Assembly (NCBI GenBank): GCA_034435395.1
Contig: DAOTXK010000074.1
Span: 1 to 33,877, forward strand
Direction: 5' to 3'
DNA: 33,877 nt
Source: DAOTXK01 sp034435395
GTDB taxonomy: Bacteria; Chloroflexota; Anaerolineae; Aggregatilineales; Ch27
The notes under the pieces are model-generated. The model saw only the letters and a list, made by a program, of their open reading frames with translations. It searched no databases and was not told where the DNA came from. The translations under genes were made by a program, and so were the position numbers. Position 1 is the first letter of the stretch. Each line of letters starts with the position of its first letter. Shown in pieces: positions 1 through 10,700 of this stretch.

Positions 1-611
1 CGCTTACACCTACTGACACCCCCACCGCGACCAATACACCGACATTCACCCCCACGGACACGCCGACAGCCACTGATACGCCAACAGCCACATACACCTA
101 CACGGCGACTATGACCAGCACGTCGACGCTCACCCCGACCCACACCCTGACACCTACGCCCGATATCACGCAGACCCTGGTGCAGGCCACGTTGGCGGCG
201 GACTCCATGACAGCCACCATCAGCGCCTGCGACTTTGACTACGCCCTCATCCCCCCCGCTCCAGAGGATCCACAGGCGAGCTACTTCCCGGCTTACGGCG
301 GCGGCACAGAGCCAGTCTACATCGTGAGCAACGCCAACTTTTCGTTTGAGATCACTTTTCTCAATACAGGCACCTGTCCCTGGGAACGGAATACATCGCT
401 GACCTACCTGGAAGGGGAATCCTTCAACGCTGGCCCACGTATTTTCATCCGCGAGCGTGTCAACGTGGGCGCAGAGGTCACGCTTACCTTTGGCGGACGC
501 ACGCCCCAGCGCGGCGGCCTGCGCGGTGGAATCTGGGAGCTTCGCACGCCGGGCCAGATTCCCATCGGCAACCCGCTCGCCATCAGCATCTTCACCTACG
601 AATCCCAGTAG
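1..611 (+). CDS. Secreted/surface protein, 3' part: Thr/Pro-rich linker plus NBR1-like Ig domain (5' end outside window)
   Basis: The reading frame is open from base 3 to the TAG at 609-611, so this is the C-terminal part (202 codons) of a longer gene. The first 60 or so residues are a degenerate Thr/Pro repeat (TPT, TDTPTA units), a low-complexity linker seen in many Chloroflexota surface proteins. After a spacer with a Cys comes a compact beta domain: FSFEITFLNTGTCPW, then VNVGAEVTLTF, then GGLRGGIWELRTPG. This resembles the bacterial version of the NBR1 central (four-tryptophan, Ig-like) domain, with its N-T-G-T-x-x-W signature and a late G-x-W. Likely role: exported binding or adhesion module. 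The rest of the protein is unknown, so no function is assigned. The Met at 111 is only the first internal ATG and should not be taken as the start. Confidence 0.75.
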   Translation, partial: LTPTDTPTATNTPTFTPTDTPTATDTPTATYTYTATMTSTSTLTPTHTLTPTPDITQTLVQATLAADSMTATISACDFDYALIPPAPEDPQASYFPAYGGGTEPVYIVSNANFSFEITFLNTGTCPWERNTSLTYLEGESFNAGPRIFIRERVNVGAEVTLTFGGRTPQRGGLRGGIWELRTPGQIPIGNPLAISIFTYESQ

Positions 612-623
612 CCGTCTCGCCCG

Positions 624-663
624 AACAAAAACAGAGAGCCGCCTCCCCAGGAAGCGGCCCTCT
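624..663 (-). terminator. Intrinsic terminator downstream of the HD-domain gene
   Basis: Arms 633-642 and 654-663 pair over ten bases with one mismatch. On the minus strand the hairpin is followed after one base by TTTTT (627-631). It lies between two convergent genes and is oriented to end the minus-strand transcript. Confidence 0.6.
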
Positions 664-713
664 GCTCATCACCCACTCCAGCGCCGCGTTGCTCACTTCA
701 GCGCCGCGCTCAG

Positions 714-1307
714 TCAGGCATCGTTCGCGGCGTGGCCATCTAGCCCCAGTTCAGCGGCAATGCCTTTCATCGCCTCCAGCACCAATGGGACATGTTCCTG
801 CCACAGATCGACCCCCAGCGCCTCGGCAGCCAGAGCGATCTCCTGGCGGTTGACGGCGGCGGCGAAGCTTTTGTCTTTCCATTTGTTCTTGACGGACTTG
901 ATCTGGGTGATGTCGCGAATATCCTTGGTGGGACGGACCAGCGCCACCGCGGTCAGGAAACCGGTCAACTCATCCACCGCGACCAACGCCCGCTCCAACA
1001 AAGATTCCGGCTGGATACCGGTCCGCTCGGCGGCGTGCGCTTCAATGGCCCGTACAATCCGCTCGTCGGCGTTCTGTGACCGCAGGTAGGCGATACCCCA
1101 TTTGGGGTGCCCGTCGTCGGCATCCATGTCGGGGTGTTCCTCGTAGTCAAAATCGTGGACCAGGCCCACCACACCCCACAGTTCCTCATCCTCGCCAAAC
1201 TTACGCGCATAAGCGCGCATCGCCGCTTCCACCGCCAGCATATGATGGCGCAGCGACGGCGACCGGGTATGTTCCGTGACCAGCGCCCAGGCTTCCTCCC
1301 GCTTCAT
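714..1307 (-). CDS. HD-superfamily metal-dependent phosphohydrolase-like protein
   Basis: A 197-residue protein with an HD-type helical core: His22 in RHHMLAVEAAM, His51-Asp52 in LVHDFDYEEHPD, and a downstream Asp at VDELTGF (about residue 112). This is the H...HD...D metal ligand pattern of HD-domain phosphohydrolases. Known HD proteins of this size act on nucleotides or other phosphoesters; the substrate cannot be read from the sequence. The start is placed at ATG 1307 because a strong ribosome site (a GGGGAGGGGGG run) lies directly upstream; the frame stays open further upstream, but that stretch looks non-coding. It lies downstream of the oxidoreductase operon in the same direction but is separated from it by a terminator, so it is probably transcribed on its own. 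Confidence 0.75.
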   Translation of the reverse strand: MKREEAWALVTEHTRSPSLRHHMLAVEAAMRAYARKFGEDEELWGVVGLVHDFDYEEHPDMDADDGHPKWGIAYLRSQNADERIVRAIEAHAAERTGIQPESLLERALVAVDELTGFLTAVALVRPTKDIRDITQIKSVKNKWKDKSFAAAVNRQEIALAAEALGVDLWQEHVPLVLEAMKGIAAELGLDGHAANDA

Positions 1308-1377
1308 GACCCCCCTCCCCGGTTCAACCTTGTCGGTCAACAAAGCGCCATTGTAGCGCCACCCTGTCGCCGATGGC

Positions 1378-1422
1378 AAAAACACAACGCCCCTGGTTAC
1401 TCTACCACCACGGGGCATTGTG
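1378..1422 (-). terminator. Strong intrinsic terminator ending the 2-oxoacid oxidoreductase operon
   Basis: Arms 1383-1396 and 1408-1422 form CACAA/TTGTG, a mismatch, GCCCC/GGGGC and TGG/CCA with one bulge. On the minus strand the stem runs straight into TTTTT (1382-1378). It lies 32 bases past the gamma-subunit stop codon, so it separates that operon from the HD-domain gene. Confidence 0.8.
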
Positions 1423-1453
1423 CAACCCATCAGCCAGGACAGGCCGGACGTTA

Positions 1454-2008
1454 TCAGGCGGTCGCCAGTTGCTCCTGAGCGAGACTCACGCCAATGTTAA
1501 TCGCCTCCACGTTGATCGCCAGCATATGCTGCTTACGTTTCGGCAGTTCTGCCCCGATAGCCTCAATCAGCGTCTCCACGGCAACCACCGGCCGGGCAGC
1601 CAGCATGGCCCCCGACAGGATCATGTTGGTCATCCGCGATTCACCCAGCGCGTGGGCGGTTTCCGTCGCCGGAATGCGCAGAATGATGATGTCGTCGCGT
1701 GGCGTGACGGCTTCCACCAGGGACGTATTCACGACCAGCACCCCTCCCGGCTTGACCAGATCGCTGTACTTGAGCATCGACGGATTATTGAAGACCACGG
1801 CGATGCTGGGATGCAGCACGACCGGCGATCCAATCGGCTCATCGCTGACGACAACTGTGCAGTTCGCGGTGCCGCCTCGCATTTCCGGCCCATAGGACGG
1901 GATCCAGGTGACGTGTTTGCCTTCGCGCATCGCCGCATAGGCCAATAACTGCCCGGCGAAAAGCACACCCTGTCCGCCGAACCCTGCGAAGATAACCTCT
2001 TCCTGCAT
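1454..2008 (-). CDS. 2-oxoacid:ferredoxin oxidoreductase, gamma subunit
   Basis: A 184-residue protein of the pyruvate/ketoisovalerate oxidoreductase catalytic-domain (PorG/KorC) family. It opens with the family signature EVIFAGFGGQGVLFAGQLLAYAA, followed by WIPSYGPEMRGGTANCTVVVSDEPIGSPVV, where the S-Y-G-x-E-x-R-G-G segment is diagnostic. In this enzyme class the gamma subunit helps form the coenzyme A and thiamine diphosphate site. It is the last gene of the operon, starting 12 bases after the beta-subunit stop, with an AGGGGGC ribosome site. The length is normal for the family. Substrate identity depends on the alpha subunit, which looks VorB-like. Cytoplasmic. Confidence 0.9.
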   Translation of the reverse strand: MQEEVIFAGFGGQGVLFAGQLLAYAAMREGKHVTWIPSYGPEMRGGTANCTVVVSDEPIGSPVVLHPSIAVVFNNPSMLKYSDLVKPGGVLVVNTSLVEAVTPRDDIIILRIPATETAHALGESRMTNMILSGAMLAARPVVAVETLIEAIGAELPKRKQHMLAINVEAINIGVSLAQEQLATA

Positions 2009-2020
2009 AGCGCCCCCTGC

Positions 2021-2803
2021 TTATTTGAGTTCTTTAACCACGTCGAGGACCTTGTAATCGCCAAGCGGGTAGTAAGGGATCATATGCTCCTCGATCCACT
2101 GCAAGGCATCCGGCGGGGACAAACCCCAGTTAGTCGGGCAGGACGAGAGCAGCTCGACCATCGAAAAACCCAACCCGGCCAACTGCACCTGGAATGCTGT
2201 ATGGATCGCCTTCTTGGCCTTACGAATCTCACGCACGTTGTGCAATGAACGGCGCACGATATAGGCCGCCCCCTCTAACTGGGACAGCAACTCGCACATC
2301 TTAAGCGGGTACCCCATGGTTTCCACGTCACGCCCGGTTGGCGAGGACTTGGTCCGCTGGCCGGGCAGCGTAGTGGGCGCCATCTGTCCCCCGGTCATGC
2401 CGTAAATCGCGTTATTGAGGAAGATAGTGGTGATGTTCTCGCCGCGTGCCGCTGCGTGGATGATCTCAGCCGTCCCAATCGCGGCCAGATCGCCATCGCC
2501 CTGGTAGGTAAACACCACCCTGTCCGGCAACACCCGCTTGATGCCCGTCGCCATTGCCGGGGCCCGTCCGTGCGCGGCCTCCACGCCGTCCAGGTCAAAA
2601 TACTCGTAGGCAAAAACCGAGCACCCAACCGGCGCGACCACGATCGTCCGCTCCTGAATACCCAATTCCTCGATAACCTCGGCAATCAGGCGATGAGCGA
2701 TACCGTGTGTGCAGCCGGGGCAGTAGTGTGTGGCCACATCTTCAAGCGGCGCAGGGCGCTGATAGACGACCGTCCGAACCATCTCCGTATCCTGAGCGAC
2801 CAC
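2021..2803 (-). CDS. 2-oxoacid:ferredoxin oxidoreductase, beta subunit (thiamine diphosphate-binding)
   Basis: About 260 residues, matching TPP-binding beta subunits (PorB/KorB/VorA type). Visible motifs are HYCPGCTHGIAHRL near the N terminus, PVGCSVFAYEYFDLD, and the TPP/Mg motif GDGDLAAIGTAEI...NNAIYGMTGGQ. It binds thiamine diphosphate and decarboxylates the 2-oxoacid. A TTG codon (2821) overlaps the alpha stop codon, but a clear AAGGAGAGG ribosome site at about 2810-2818 lies six bases before a GTG (2801-2803), so the GTG is preferred as the start. The ribosome site therefore overlaps the end of the alpha gene, which suggests coupled translation. Confidence 0.9.
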   Translation of the reverse strand: MVAQDTEMVRTVVYQRPAPLEDVATHYCPGCTHGIAHRLIAEVIEELGIQERTIVVAPVGCSVFAYEYFDLDGVEAAHGRAPAMATGIKRVLPDRVVFTYQGDGDLAAIGTAEIIHAAARGENITTIFLNNAIYGMTGGQMAPTTLPGQRTKSSPTGRDVETMGYPLKMCELLSQLEGAAYIVRRSLHNVREIRKAKKAIHTAFQVQLAGLGFSMVELLSSCPTNWGLSPPDALQWIEEHMIPYYPLGDYKVLDVVKELK

Positions 2804-2817
2804 CGCCTGCCTCTCCT

Positions 2818-3915
2818 TCAACCAGCTATCCCTGACTGAGCCAGCCCCACCCTGGCGGCCAGCGTGCTAATCTCGTGGAAAACGTCCTCCGGTAGCGGTA
2901 ACGCGCCGCCCAGGCGACCATGGTGGGCAATCGGAACGTCATGTCCGACCACCAGGCGCACATCCTCCAGCATCTGTCCGGCGTTCATCTCCACCACCAG
3001 AACGGCCTCAACGCCGCTCGCAACCAACTCTCGGAGCCGATCCTCCGGGAACGGCCACAGGGTTATCGGGCGGAACAACCCCACCGGCAGGCCGGCATCA
3101 CGCGCCATTTTTACGCCTGATAGCGCAATACGTCCGGCGGTGCCATAGCCCACCGTCAGCAGGCGAGCGCCTTCTGTCTGCCATTCATAGGAGCGCTGCT
3201 CCTGCGCCTTGATCACCTTGAGCCGCTCCTGAATGCGCCGGTTGGCCGCTTCATTGCGTTCCGCGCCCAGGTTGATGGACGTGACGATATGCTTCTCCCG
3301 CCCCTTGGCCCCGCTGACCGCCCATTCCGGACGAGGCCGGATGGGACGCATGTCCGGCATGACCGCCGGTTCCATCATCTGGCCGATCAGCCCATCACCG
3401 GCCAGCAGCACCACATGCCGGTATTTATCCGCCAGATCAAAGGCCGTCACGGTCAGATCAATGGCTTCCTGGACCGACGCTGGGGCCAGCACAATGGGAT
3501 GGTAATCACCATGCCCCGCCGACCGGGTGGACATGAAGTAATCCCCCTGCGATGGCTGAATATTGCCCAGACCTGGCCCGCCGCGCATCATATTCACCAC
3601 CACCGCCGGGACATCCGACGCTGCAATGTACGACAGCCCTTCCTGCATCAGGCTGATCCCAGGGCTGGATGAAGAAGTCATCACGCGAGCGCCCGCGCAG
3701 GCCGCCCCATACACCATGTTGATGGCCGCGACCTCACTCTCCGCCTGCACAAACACCCGCCCCAACTCAACCATCCGCCCCGCCAGGTGTTCGAGCAACT
3801 CTGTCTGGGGCGTGATGGGATATCCAAAATAGGCCTCCAACCCGGCGCGGACGGCGGCCTCCGCAATCGCCACGTTCCCTTTCACCAGTCGCGCGGTCAC
3901 ACTATCCTCCGTCAT
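2818..3915 (-). CDS. vorB: 2-oxoacid:ferredoxin oxidoreductase, alpha subunit (VorB-type, probable 2-oxoisovalerate enzyme)
   Basis: A 365-residue alpha subunit. Strong family signatures are KGNVAIAEAAVRAGLEAYFGYPITPQTE, QAESEVAAINMVYGAACAGARVMTSSSSPGISLMQEG, MMRGGPGLGNIQPSQGDY, and AFDLADKYRHVVLLAGDG. These match proteins annotated as VorB (3-methyl-2-oxobutanoate:ferredoxin oxidoreductase), which are themselves close to KorA (2-oxoglutarate), so the exact substrate is not certain. The reaction is CoA-dependent oxidative decarboxylation of a 2-oxoacid to an acyl-CoA, passing electrons to ferredoxin. The start codon overlaps the ferredoxin stop codon (ATGA), showing tight coupling with the upstream gene. 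All four subunits are present and intact. Confidence 0.9.
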   Translation of the reverse strand: MTEDSVTARLVKGNVAIAEAAVRAGLEAYFGYPITPQTELLEHLAGRMVELGRVFVQAESEVAAINMVYGAACAGARVMTSSSSPGISLMQEGLSYIAASDVPAVVVNMMRGGPGLGNIQPSQGDYFMSTRSAGHGDYHPIVLAPASVQEAIDLTVTAFDLADKYRHVVLLAGDGLIGQMMEPAVMPDMRPIRPRPEWAVSGAKGREKHIVTSINLGAERNEAANRRIQERLKVIKAQEQRSYEWQTEGARLLTVGYGTAGRIALSGVKMARDAGLPVGLFRPITLWPFPEDRLRELVASGVEAVLVVEMNAGQMLEDVRLVVGHDVPIAHHGRLGGALPLPEDVFHEISTLAARVGLAQSGIAG

Positions 3916-4163
3916 GCCGTCGCGGCCTCCAGTTTAGAGGCCGGGACATCACGGTACACGGTGATGCAGACATCCGGGCATATCGTCGCGCACAAGGCGC
4001 AACCCGTGCACTGCCCATCAGGGTCGATCAGAACGGCTGGGACATACCCCTTGACATTCACCCGCCCCTGGGCCATCTCGATTATGCCTTTCGGGCAGGC
4101 CTGGGTGCACAGCGTGCATCCTTTACAGCGCGCCTCATGAATGATAATGGTGCCCGTAGCCAT
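3912..4163 (-). CDS. 2x[4Fe-4S] ferredoxin, delta subunit of 2-oxoacid:ferredoxin oxidoreductase
   Basis: An 83-residue bacterial-type ferredoxin with two full cluster motifs, CKGCTLCTQACP and CTGCALCATICP, each C-x2-C-x2-C-x3-C-P. As the first gene of the ferredoxin-alpha-beta-gamma operon it is the electron-transfer delta subunit of the complex, not a free ferredoxin. The start at ATG 4163 is chosen over the longer frame (4211) because AGGAGAG lies directly upstream and the protein then begins just before the first cluster loop, as is usual. Its stop overlaps the alpha start by four bases. A possible -10 (TATGCT on the minus strand, 4226-4231) lies about 60 bases upstream. Confidence 0.92.
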   Translation of the reverse strand: MATGTIIIHEARCKGCTLCTQACPKGIIEMAQGRVNVKGYVPAVLIDPDGQCTGCALCATICPDVCITVYRDVPASKLEAATA

Positions 4164-4767
4164 TGGCTCTCCTCTCACCACCACCCCAGCACGCCTGCGC
4201 CAAAGAGACAAAAACGCTCACATTAAGCATAGGCCACAATCTGCCGCCCAGTTAGTGGAAAAACTCAGGATGCATCGTGCACATTGTCATAACCCGAGCC
4301 GCCTGATCCTGGGCACTATGCCTAAACAAGAATACACACTCTGGCGATTTCGGACAAGCGATATCACCCCGCAGAAGGCACCTCCTATCTACCATCAGCG
4401 CCTGTTCTCTGCAAATCGTTCTTGAGCACGAATTTTGATAGTTTCGTCGGCAAGGCCGCCCACACCAAACTCCACTCGCGGGCTTCGTCCAGGCCAGCAC
4501 CACCCTGCAAACGTTTCGATCCCGGCGAAAAACTTGCCAGGACAGCCAACGCAGGGCAAAATCCGCCGGATAGCCATCAGGTCCGTCCCACCCGAAAACA
4601 CCGCCCACCCGATGGATAGACGAATCCCCCTAAGTTTTGGGGGTTAAACGGTCAGGCCATTGACCATCAGCCATGACAGGATTACCCTCAATCATAAACA
4701 ACGAACAGGCCCGAACCCCAAACCATGGCCTGGGGTCAGTGAAAACCGGTGTCAAGCGAGGTATCCG
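4164..4767. other. Long intergenic region between divergent operons, no convincing gene
   Basis: Some 600 bases between the ferredoxin start and the ATPase start. Minus-strand frames of 118 and 68 codons occur at 4252-4608 and 4395-4601. Neither has a ribosome site or a recognisable fold, so they are not called. Seen here: a CCCCC/GGGGG mini-hairpin (4626-4643) and an interrupted palindrome (4715-4736). A possible plus-strand promoter is TTGACC at about 4660 with a weak TACCCT 17 bases later. The region may hold a decayed gene or regulatory DNA. Confidence 0.4.
4715..4736. repeat. Interrupted palindrome in the leader of the Ca2+-ATPase gene
   Basis: Arms ACCCCA and TGGGGT flank a central CCATGG, with two-base unmatched steps (aa/cc) on each side. 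It ends 31 bases before the ATPase start codon. It could be an operator or a hairpin in the 5' leader; the sequence alone does not decide. Confidence 0.4.
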
Positions 4768-7590
<2,823 letters not shown>

Positions 7591-7614
7591 CGCAACATCC
7601 CCTGACGACACCTG

Positions 7615-7655
7615 AACCTCCGTCTGGACCCTGTCCAAAGGACCAGCCGGAGGTT
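7615..7655. terminator. Strong hairpin between convergent genes (possible bidirectional terminator)
   Basis: Arms 7615-7627 (AACCTCCGTCTGG) and 7643-7655 pair in 12 of 13 positions, with a further GTCC/GGAC mini-stem in the loop. There is no clear U-run on either side (ATTTA on the plus strand), so termination strength is uncertain. It lies 25 bases after the ATPase stop and 140 bases past the prfB stop. Confidence 0.5.
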
Positions 7656-7795
7656 ATTTACACCAGGCGTTCGGGGAAGTGTTTGGAGTTGCGCAATGAT
7701 CCGCCAATTCACGCGCGAGTGCCGTCATACACCCGTGGTGATGGGCCCGGCGCCTGCTTCATCGCCCTTCCCTGTAAAACCGAGCCGGGCAGACG

Positions 7796-8897
7796 CTATC
7801 CCACATTGCTGCCCTGTCCGATCCGCGCGCGGAGGTATGCCTCCATAAAATCATCCAGACGCCCATCCAGCACCGCCGTCGTATTGCCGGTTTCGTGTTC
7901 GGTGCGGTGATCTTTCACCATCTGGTACGGGTGCAGCACGTAGGAGCGAATCTGGTTGCCCCATTCAGCGCCAACATGCTCACCCTTGAGCGCGGCCACC
8001 TCCGCCTCTTGTTTTTGCCGTTCCAGGTCAAAGAGTCGCGCCCGCAGGATTTGCAGCGCCCGTTCACGATTCTGCGTCTGGCTGCGCTGGTTCTGGCAGG
8101 AGACGACGATCCCGGTGGGGAGGTGGGTGATTCGAACCGCCGTCTCGTTCTTCTGGACGTGCTGCCCCCCGGCCCCGCTGGCGCGGAAGGTTTCGATCTC
8201 CAAGTCCTTCTCATCGATCGCCACATCGATCTCGCCCTGGACATCCGGCCAGACTTCGACCAGCGCAAACGACGTATGGCGTCGGTTGGCCGCGTCAAAC
8301 GGGCTCAGACGGACCAGGCGATGCACGCCGCGCTCCGATTGCAGATACCCGTAAACATAGTCCCCGGCAATGCTGAGGGTGGCGCTTTTGATCCCGGCCT
8401 CGTCACCGGGCATTTCGCTGAGCACCTGGACCTTGTAACCCTTCTGTTCCGCCCAGCGCAGGTACATGCGCAACAACATCGCCGCCCAATCCTGGGCATC
8501 CGTGCCGCCGGCGCCGGCATGAATTGCCAGGAACGCATCCTCGGCGTCATATTCCCCGGAGAACAGGGTCTGGAACGACAATCGAGCGACCAGCGCTTCC
8601 AGCCGGTCCGTTTCCGCCGCCAGTTCGTCGCTCAAGGTCTCATCGCCAAGCGTCGCCAATTCCAACGTATCATCGATCTGACGGGCGATATCCTTCCAGC
8701 GGCGCACCTCATCCCGCAGACGGGCGATCTGTCGCATGACCCGCTGGGCCAGCGACGGGTCATCCCAAAACCCGGGGCTGGCAGCCTGTTGTTCCATTGT
8801 TTCAATCTGGGATTCGTGTCCAGGGATGTCAAAGACGCACCATCAAATGAGTGATGGTGTCGCGCAGTTCATTCAGGCGACTGGTTAACTCTTCCAT
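7796..8897 (-). CDS. prfB: Peptide chain release factor 2 (RF2), expressed through a programmed +1 frameshift
   Basis: RF2 recognises UAA and UGA stop codons. The main frame (8830-7796) carries the tripeptide anticodon SPF (about residue 199 of the full protein) and the peptidyl-hydrolysis motif GAGGQHVQKNE (GGQ about 243-245). The true N terminus is in another frame: ATG 8895-8897 begins MEELTSRLNELRDTITHLMVRL, then reads CTT TGA C. A +1 slip on CTT moves reading to GAC ATC CCT GGA (DIPGHESQIE), exactly where RF2 proteins continue. The joined product is 366 residues, the normal RF2 length; an internal ATG at 8797 would truncate the conserved N terminus. Low RF2 favours the slip, so the gene should be autoregulated. 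It sits downstream of ftsY on the same strand, 32 bases away. Confidence 0.95.
8828..8834 (-). promoter_or_regulatory. prfB +1 programmed frameshift site CTTTGAC
   Basis: Read on the minus strand: 22 sense codons from ATG 8897, then the slippery CTT (8834-8832), an in-frame TGA (8831-8829) and a following C. This is the canonical RF2 recoding heptamer. The G-rich GATGGTG just upstream is a weak counterpart of the Shine-Dalgarno-like stimulator (AGGGGG) of Escherichia coli prfB. Confidence 0.93.
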
Positions 8898-8929
8898 TGT
8901 CCCACATGCCCTTTCCTGGTGGCACCGTC

Positions 8930-9835
8930 TTACGGTGCCTCCTCAAACAATCCGGCCACAAACTGGTCCGGATCAAAAAACAGCAAATCGTGTATGCCTT
9001 CACCAACCCCTACGTAATGGATCGGCAGCTTCAACTCCTGGTAGATGGCGAAGACCATTCCCCCTTTGGCGGTGCTGTCCAGCTTGGTCACAATCGCGCC
9101 CGTCACGGCGACGGCTTCTTGAAAATGGCGCGCCTGCGCCAGGGCGTTCTGACCGGTCGTGCCGTCCAGGACGAGCAGAGTCTCGTGCGGCGCATCGGGA
9201 ATAACTTTCTGGATCACGCCGCGCACTTTGCGCAGTTCCTCCATCAGGTTGAACTTGGTGTGCAGACGACCAGCAGTATCCACGATCAACACGTCATGCC
9301 CGCGCGCCCTGGCCGCCTGGGTGGCATCAAACACCACTGCGCCGGGGTCGGCGTTCGGCTGCCCGGCAATCACCGGCACGCCAACCCGCTCTCCCCACTT
9401 CTGAACCTGTTCGATGGCGGCGGCCCGGAAAGTGTCCCCGGCGGCGATCACCGGGTTACGCCCGGCGTTTTTGAGGCGATAGGCCATCTTGCCGATGGAA
9501 GTCGTTTTGCCGCACCCATTGACACCCACCACCAACACGACTGACAGGTCACGCCCGCTCAGATTCAACGGCGGCGGGTCGTCCAATAAAGCGCGCAATT
9601 CCTCCTGCAATGCCTGCTGCAACTGCTCCTGCCGTGTCAGACCCTCCCGGCGAACCCGGCCCCGCAGCCGCTCCACCAGATCGATCGTGGTCTCCACGCC
9701 GACATCGGCCTGGATCAGCAGGCCCTCCACTTCATCCCAGGCATCCTCGTCAATCTCCGTCGCCCCCAGCGTCTGGGCGATTCGGCCAAAAAAAGACTGG
9801 CGAGTCCGCTGCAAGCCTCTCCGTAACGACTCCAA
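8930..9835 (-). CDS. ftsY: Signal recognition particle receptor FtsY (SRP-type GTPase)
   Basis: An NG-domain GTPase that receives ribosome-SRP complexes at the membrane. The N domain starts with ESLRRGLQRTRQSFFGRI. The G domain shows G1 GVNGCGKTT (about 104-112), GDTFRAAA, the G3 element DTAGRLH (about 186), G4 TKLD (about 250) and the closing GVGEGIHDL. The acidic A domain of enterobacterial FtsY is absent, as in many bacteria. The frame can be extended to ATG 9889, but a candidate -10 element (9873-9878) lies within that extension. A GGGGGTAAGGG stretch precedes TTG 9835, after which the N domain begins, so the TTG is preferred with moderate confidence (301 residues). Divergent from rnc and upstream of prfB. 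Confidence 0.9.
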   Translation of the reverse strand: MESLRRGLQRTRQSFFGRIAQTLGATEIDEDAWDEVEGLLIQADVGVETTIDLVERLRGRVRREGLTRQEQLQQALQEELRALLDDPPPLNLSGRDLSVVLVVGVNGCGKTTSIGKMAYRLKNAGRNPVIAAGDTFRAAAIEQVQKWGERVGVPVIAGQPNADPGAVVFDATQAARARGHDVLIVDTAGRLHTKFNLMEELRKVRGVIQKVIPDAPHETLLVLDGTTGQNALAQARHFQEAVAVTGAIVTKLDSTAKGGMVFAIYQELKLPIHYVGVGEGIHDLLFFDPDQFVAGLFEEAP

Positions 9836-9872
9836 CGAGCCCTTACCCCCTGCTGATCCCCAGACCGGCGCA

Positions 9873-9878
9873 AGTATA
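9873..9878 (-). promoter_or_regulatory. Candidate ftsY -10 element (GGTATACT)
   Basis: On the minus strand the sequence reads TGGTATACTTG, ending 37 bases before the preferred TTG start. No good -35 is visible. The same GG-TATA(A/C)T form occurs before rnc, lepA and the peptide-binding protein gene. Confidence 0.45.
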
Positions 9879-9920
9879 CCAGACCCCAACAGCTACGGAA
9901 ACCCCGCGCCCAAGCTGCGG

Positions 9921-9926
9921 TATAAT
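9921..9926 (+). promoter_or_regulatory. Candidate rnc -10 element (GGTATAAT)
   Basis: A perfect TATAAT preceded by GG, 39 bases before the GTG start of rnc. The region 16-18 bases upstream holds no TTGACA-like hexamer. Confidence 0.55.
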
Positions 9927-9965
9927 GTCCCCAGGCTGCGTAATCTATTCCTGTTGAGGCTGATA

Positions 9966-10700
9966 GTGACCACATTACCTGACTTTGAAGAAGTGCAGGC
10001 GCGTCTAAACGTCCGCTTCCACGATCTTTCCATCCTCAGGCGCGCGCTTACCCATCGCTCGTACCTTAACGAACACCCGGAAAGCCCGTTGGAAGACAAC
10101 GAACGGCTGGAATTCCTGGGTGATGCCGTGCTGGATTTCGTCGCCGGGGACTGGTTATACCACCGCTTCCCGGAGATGCGCGAAGGCCGCCTGACGCGCC
10201 TGCGGGCCGCCCTGGTTCGCACGGAAACGCTGGGCCATTTCGGGCGGCAGTGCGGCCTGGGCCAGGCGCTGCTGTTGGGGCGCGGTGAAGAAGAAAGCGG
10301 CGGGCGGACGCGGGTAGCCAATCTATGTCGCGCCTTCGAAGCCGTCGTTGGCGCCATCTACCTGGACCAGGGGCTGGATGCGGTGCGCCAATTCGTACTC
10401 CAGTACTTCGACAGCGCCCTGGCGGCCATTCTGGCGGCGGACTCGGACAAAGACGCCAAGAGCCGCTTGCAGGAGTGGAGCCAGGCCCGTCTGAACCTGA
10501 CCCCTACCTACCGCACCGTCGAGGCCAGCGGGCCTGACCATGCCAAAGAGTTCACGGTAGAAGTCTTGATTGGCGACCGGGTCTATGGGCGCGGCGCTGG
10601 CCCCAGCAAACAGGCGGCCGCCCAGGAAGCCGCCCACGCCGTGCTCCAGTCCCTCCAGGAATCATCAGATGAGGACCTGCCGGCTGACTTGGCTCACTGA
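9966..10700 (+). CDS. rnc: Ribonuclease III
   Basis: A 244-residue double-strand-specific endoribonuclease that processes rRNA precursors and structured RNAs. The catalytic domain has the family signature NERLEFLGDAVLDF (residues 45-58), RVANLCRAFEAVVGAIYLDQG with the second metal-binding Glu, and ALTHRSYLNEH. A C-terminal dsRNA-binding domain spans about 166-235, with DHAKEFTVEV and GPSKQAAAQEAAHAVL. The start is GTG 9966, with GAGG six bases upstream; the frame is open far upstream but that part is antisense to ftsY. Its stop overlaps the stop of the convergent membrane-protein gene by seven bases. Confidence 0.93.
   Translation: MTTLPDFEEVQARLNVRFHDLSILRRALTHRSYLNEHPESPLEDNERLEFLGDAVLDFVAGDWLYHRFPEMREGRLTRLRAALVRTETLGHFGRQCGLGQALLLGRGEEESGGRTRVANLCRAFEAVVGAIYLDQGLDAVRQFVLQYFDSALAAILAADSDKDAKSRLQEWSQARLNLTPTYRTVEASGPDHAKEFTVEVLIGDRVYGRGAGPSKQAAAQEAAHAVLQSLQESSDEDLPADLAH

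Noticed and set aside
1..110. Repeated ACC/ACA/CCC triplets at the window start, considered as a tandem-repeat or CRISPR-like array.
   Set aside because: The period is irregular, and the reading frame encodes a Thr/Pro linker continuous with the gene that ends at 611.
4252..4608. A 118-codon minus-strand frame, and a second one of 68 codons (4395-4601), in the large gap upstream of the ATPase.
   Set aside because: Neither has a ribosome site and the two overlap in different frames. The 68-codon frame ends in a helix-like stretch (ADETIKIRAQERF) that may be a gene remnant, but this cannot be supported.
4626..4643. CCCCC-8-GGGGG hairpin as a terminator.
   Set aside because: The stem is only five pairs, there is no U-run, and no gene ends nearby.
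7895..8854. A 319-codon plus-strand frame antisense to prfB.
   Set aside because: Shadow frame; prfB is certain on the opposite strand.
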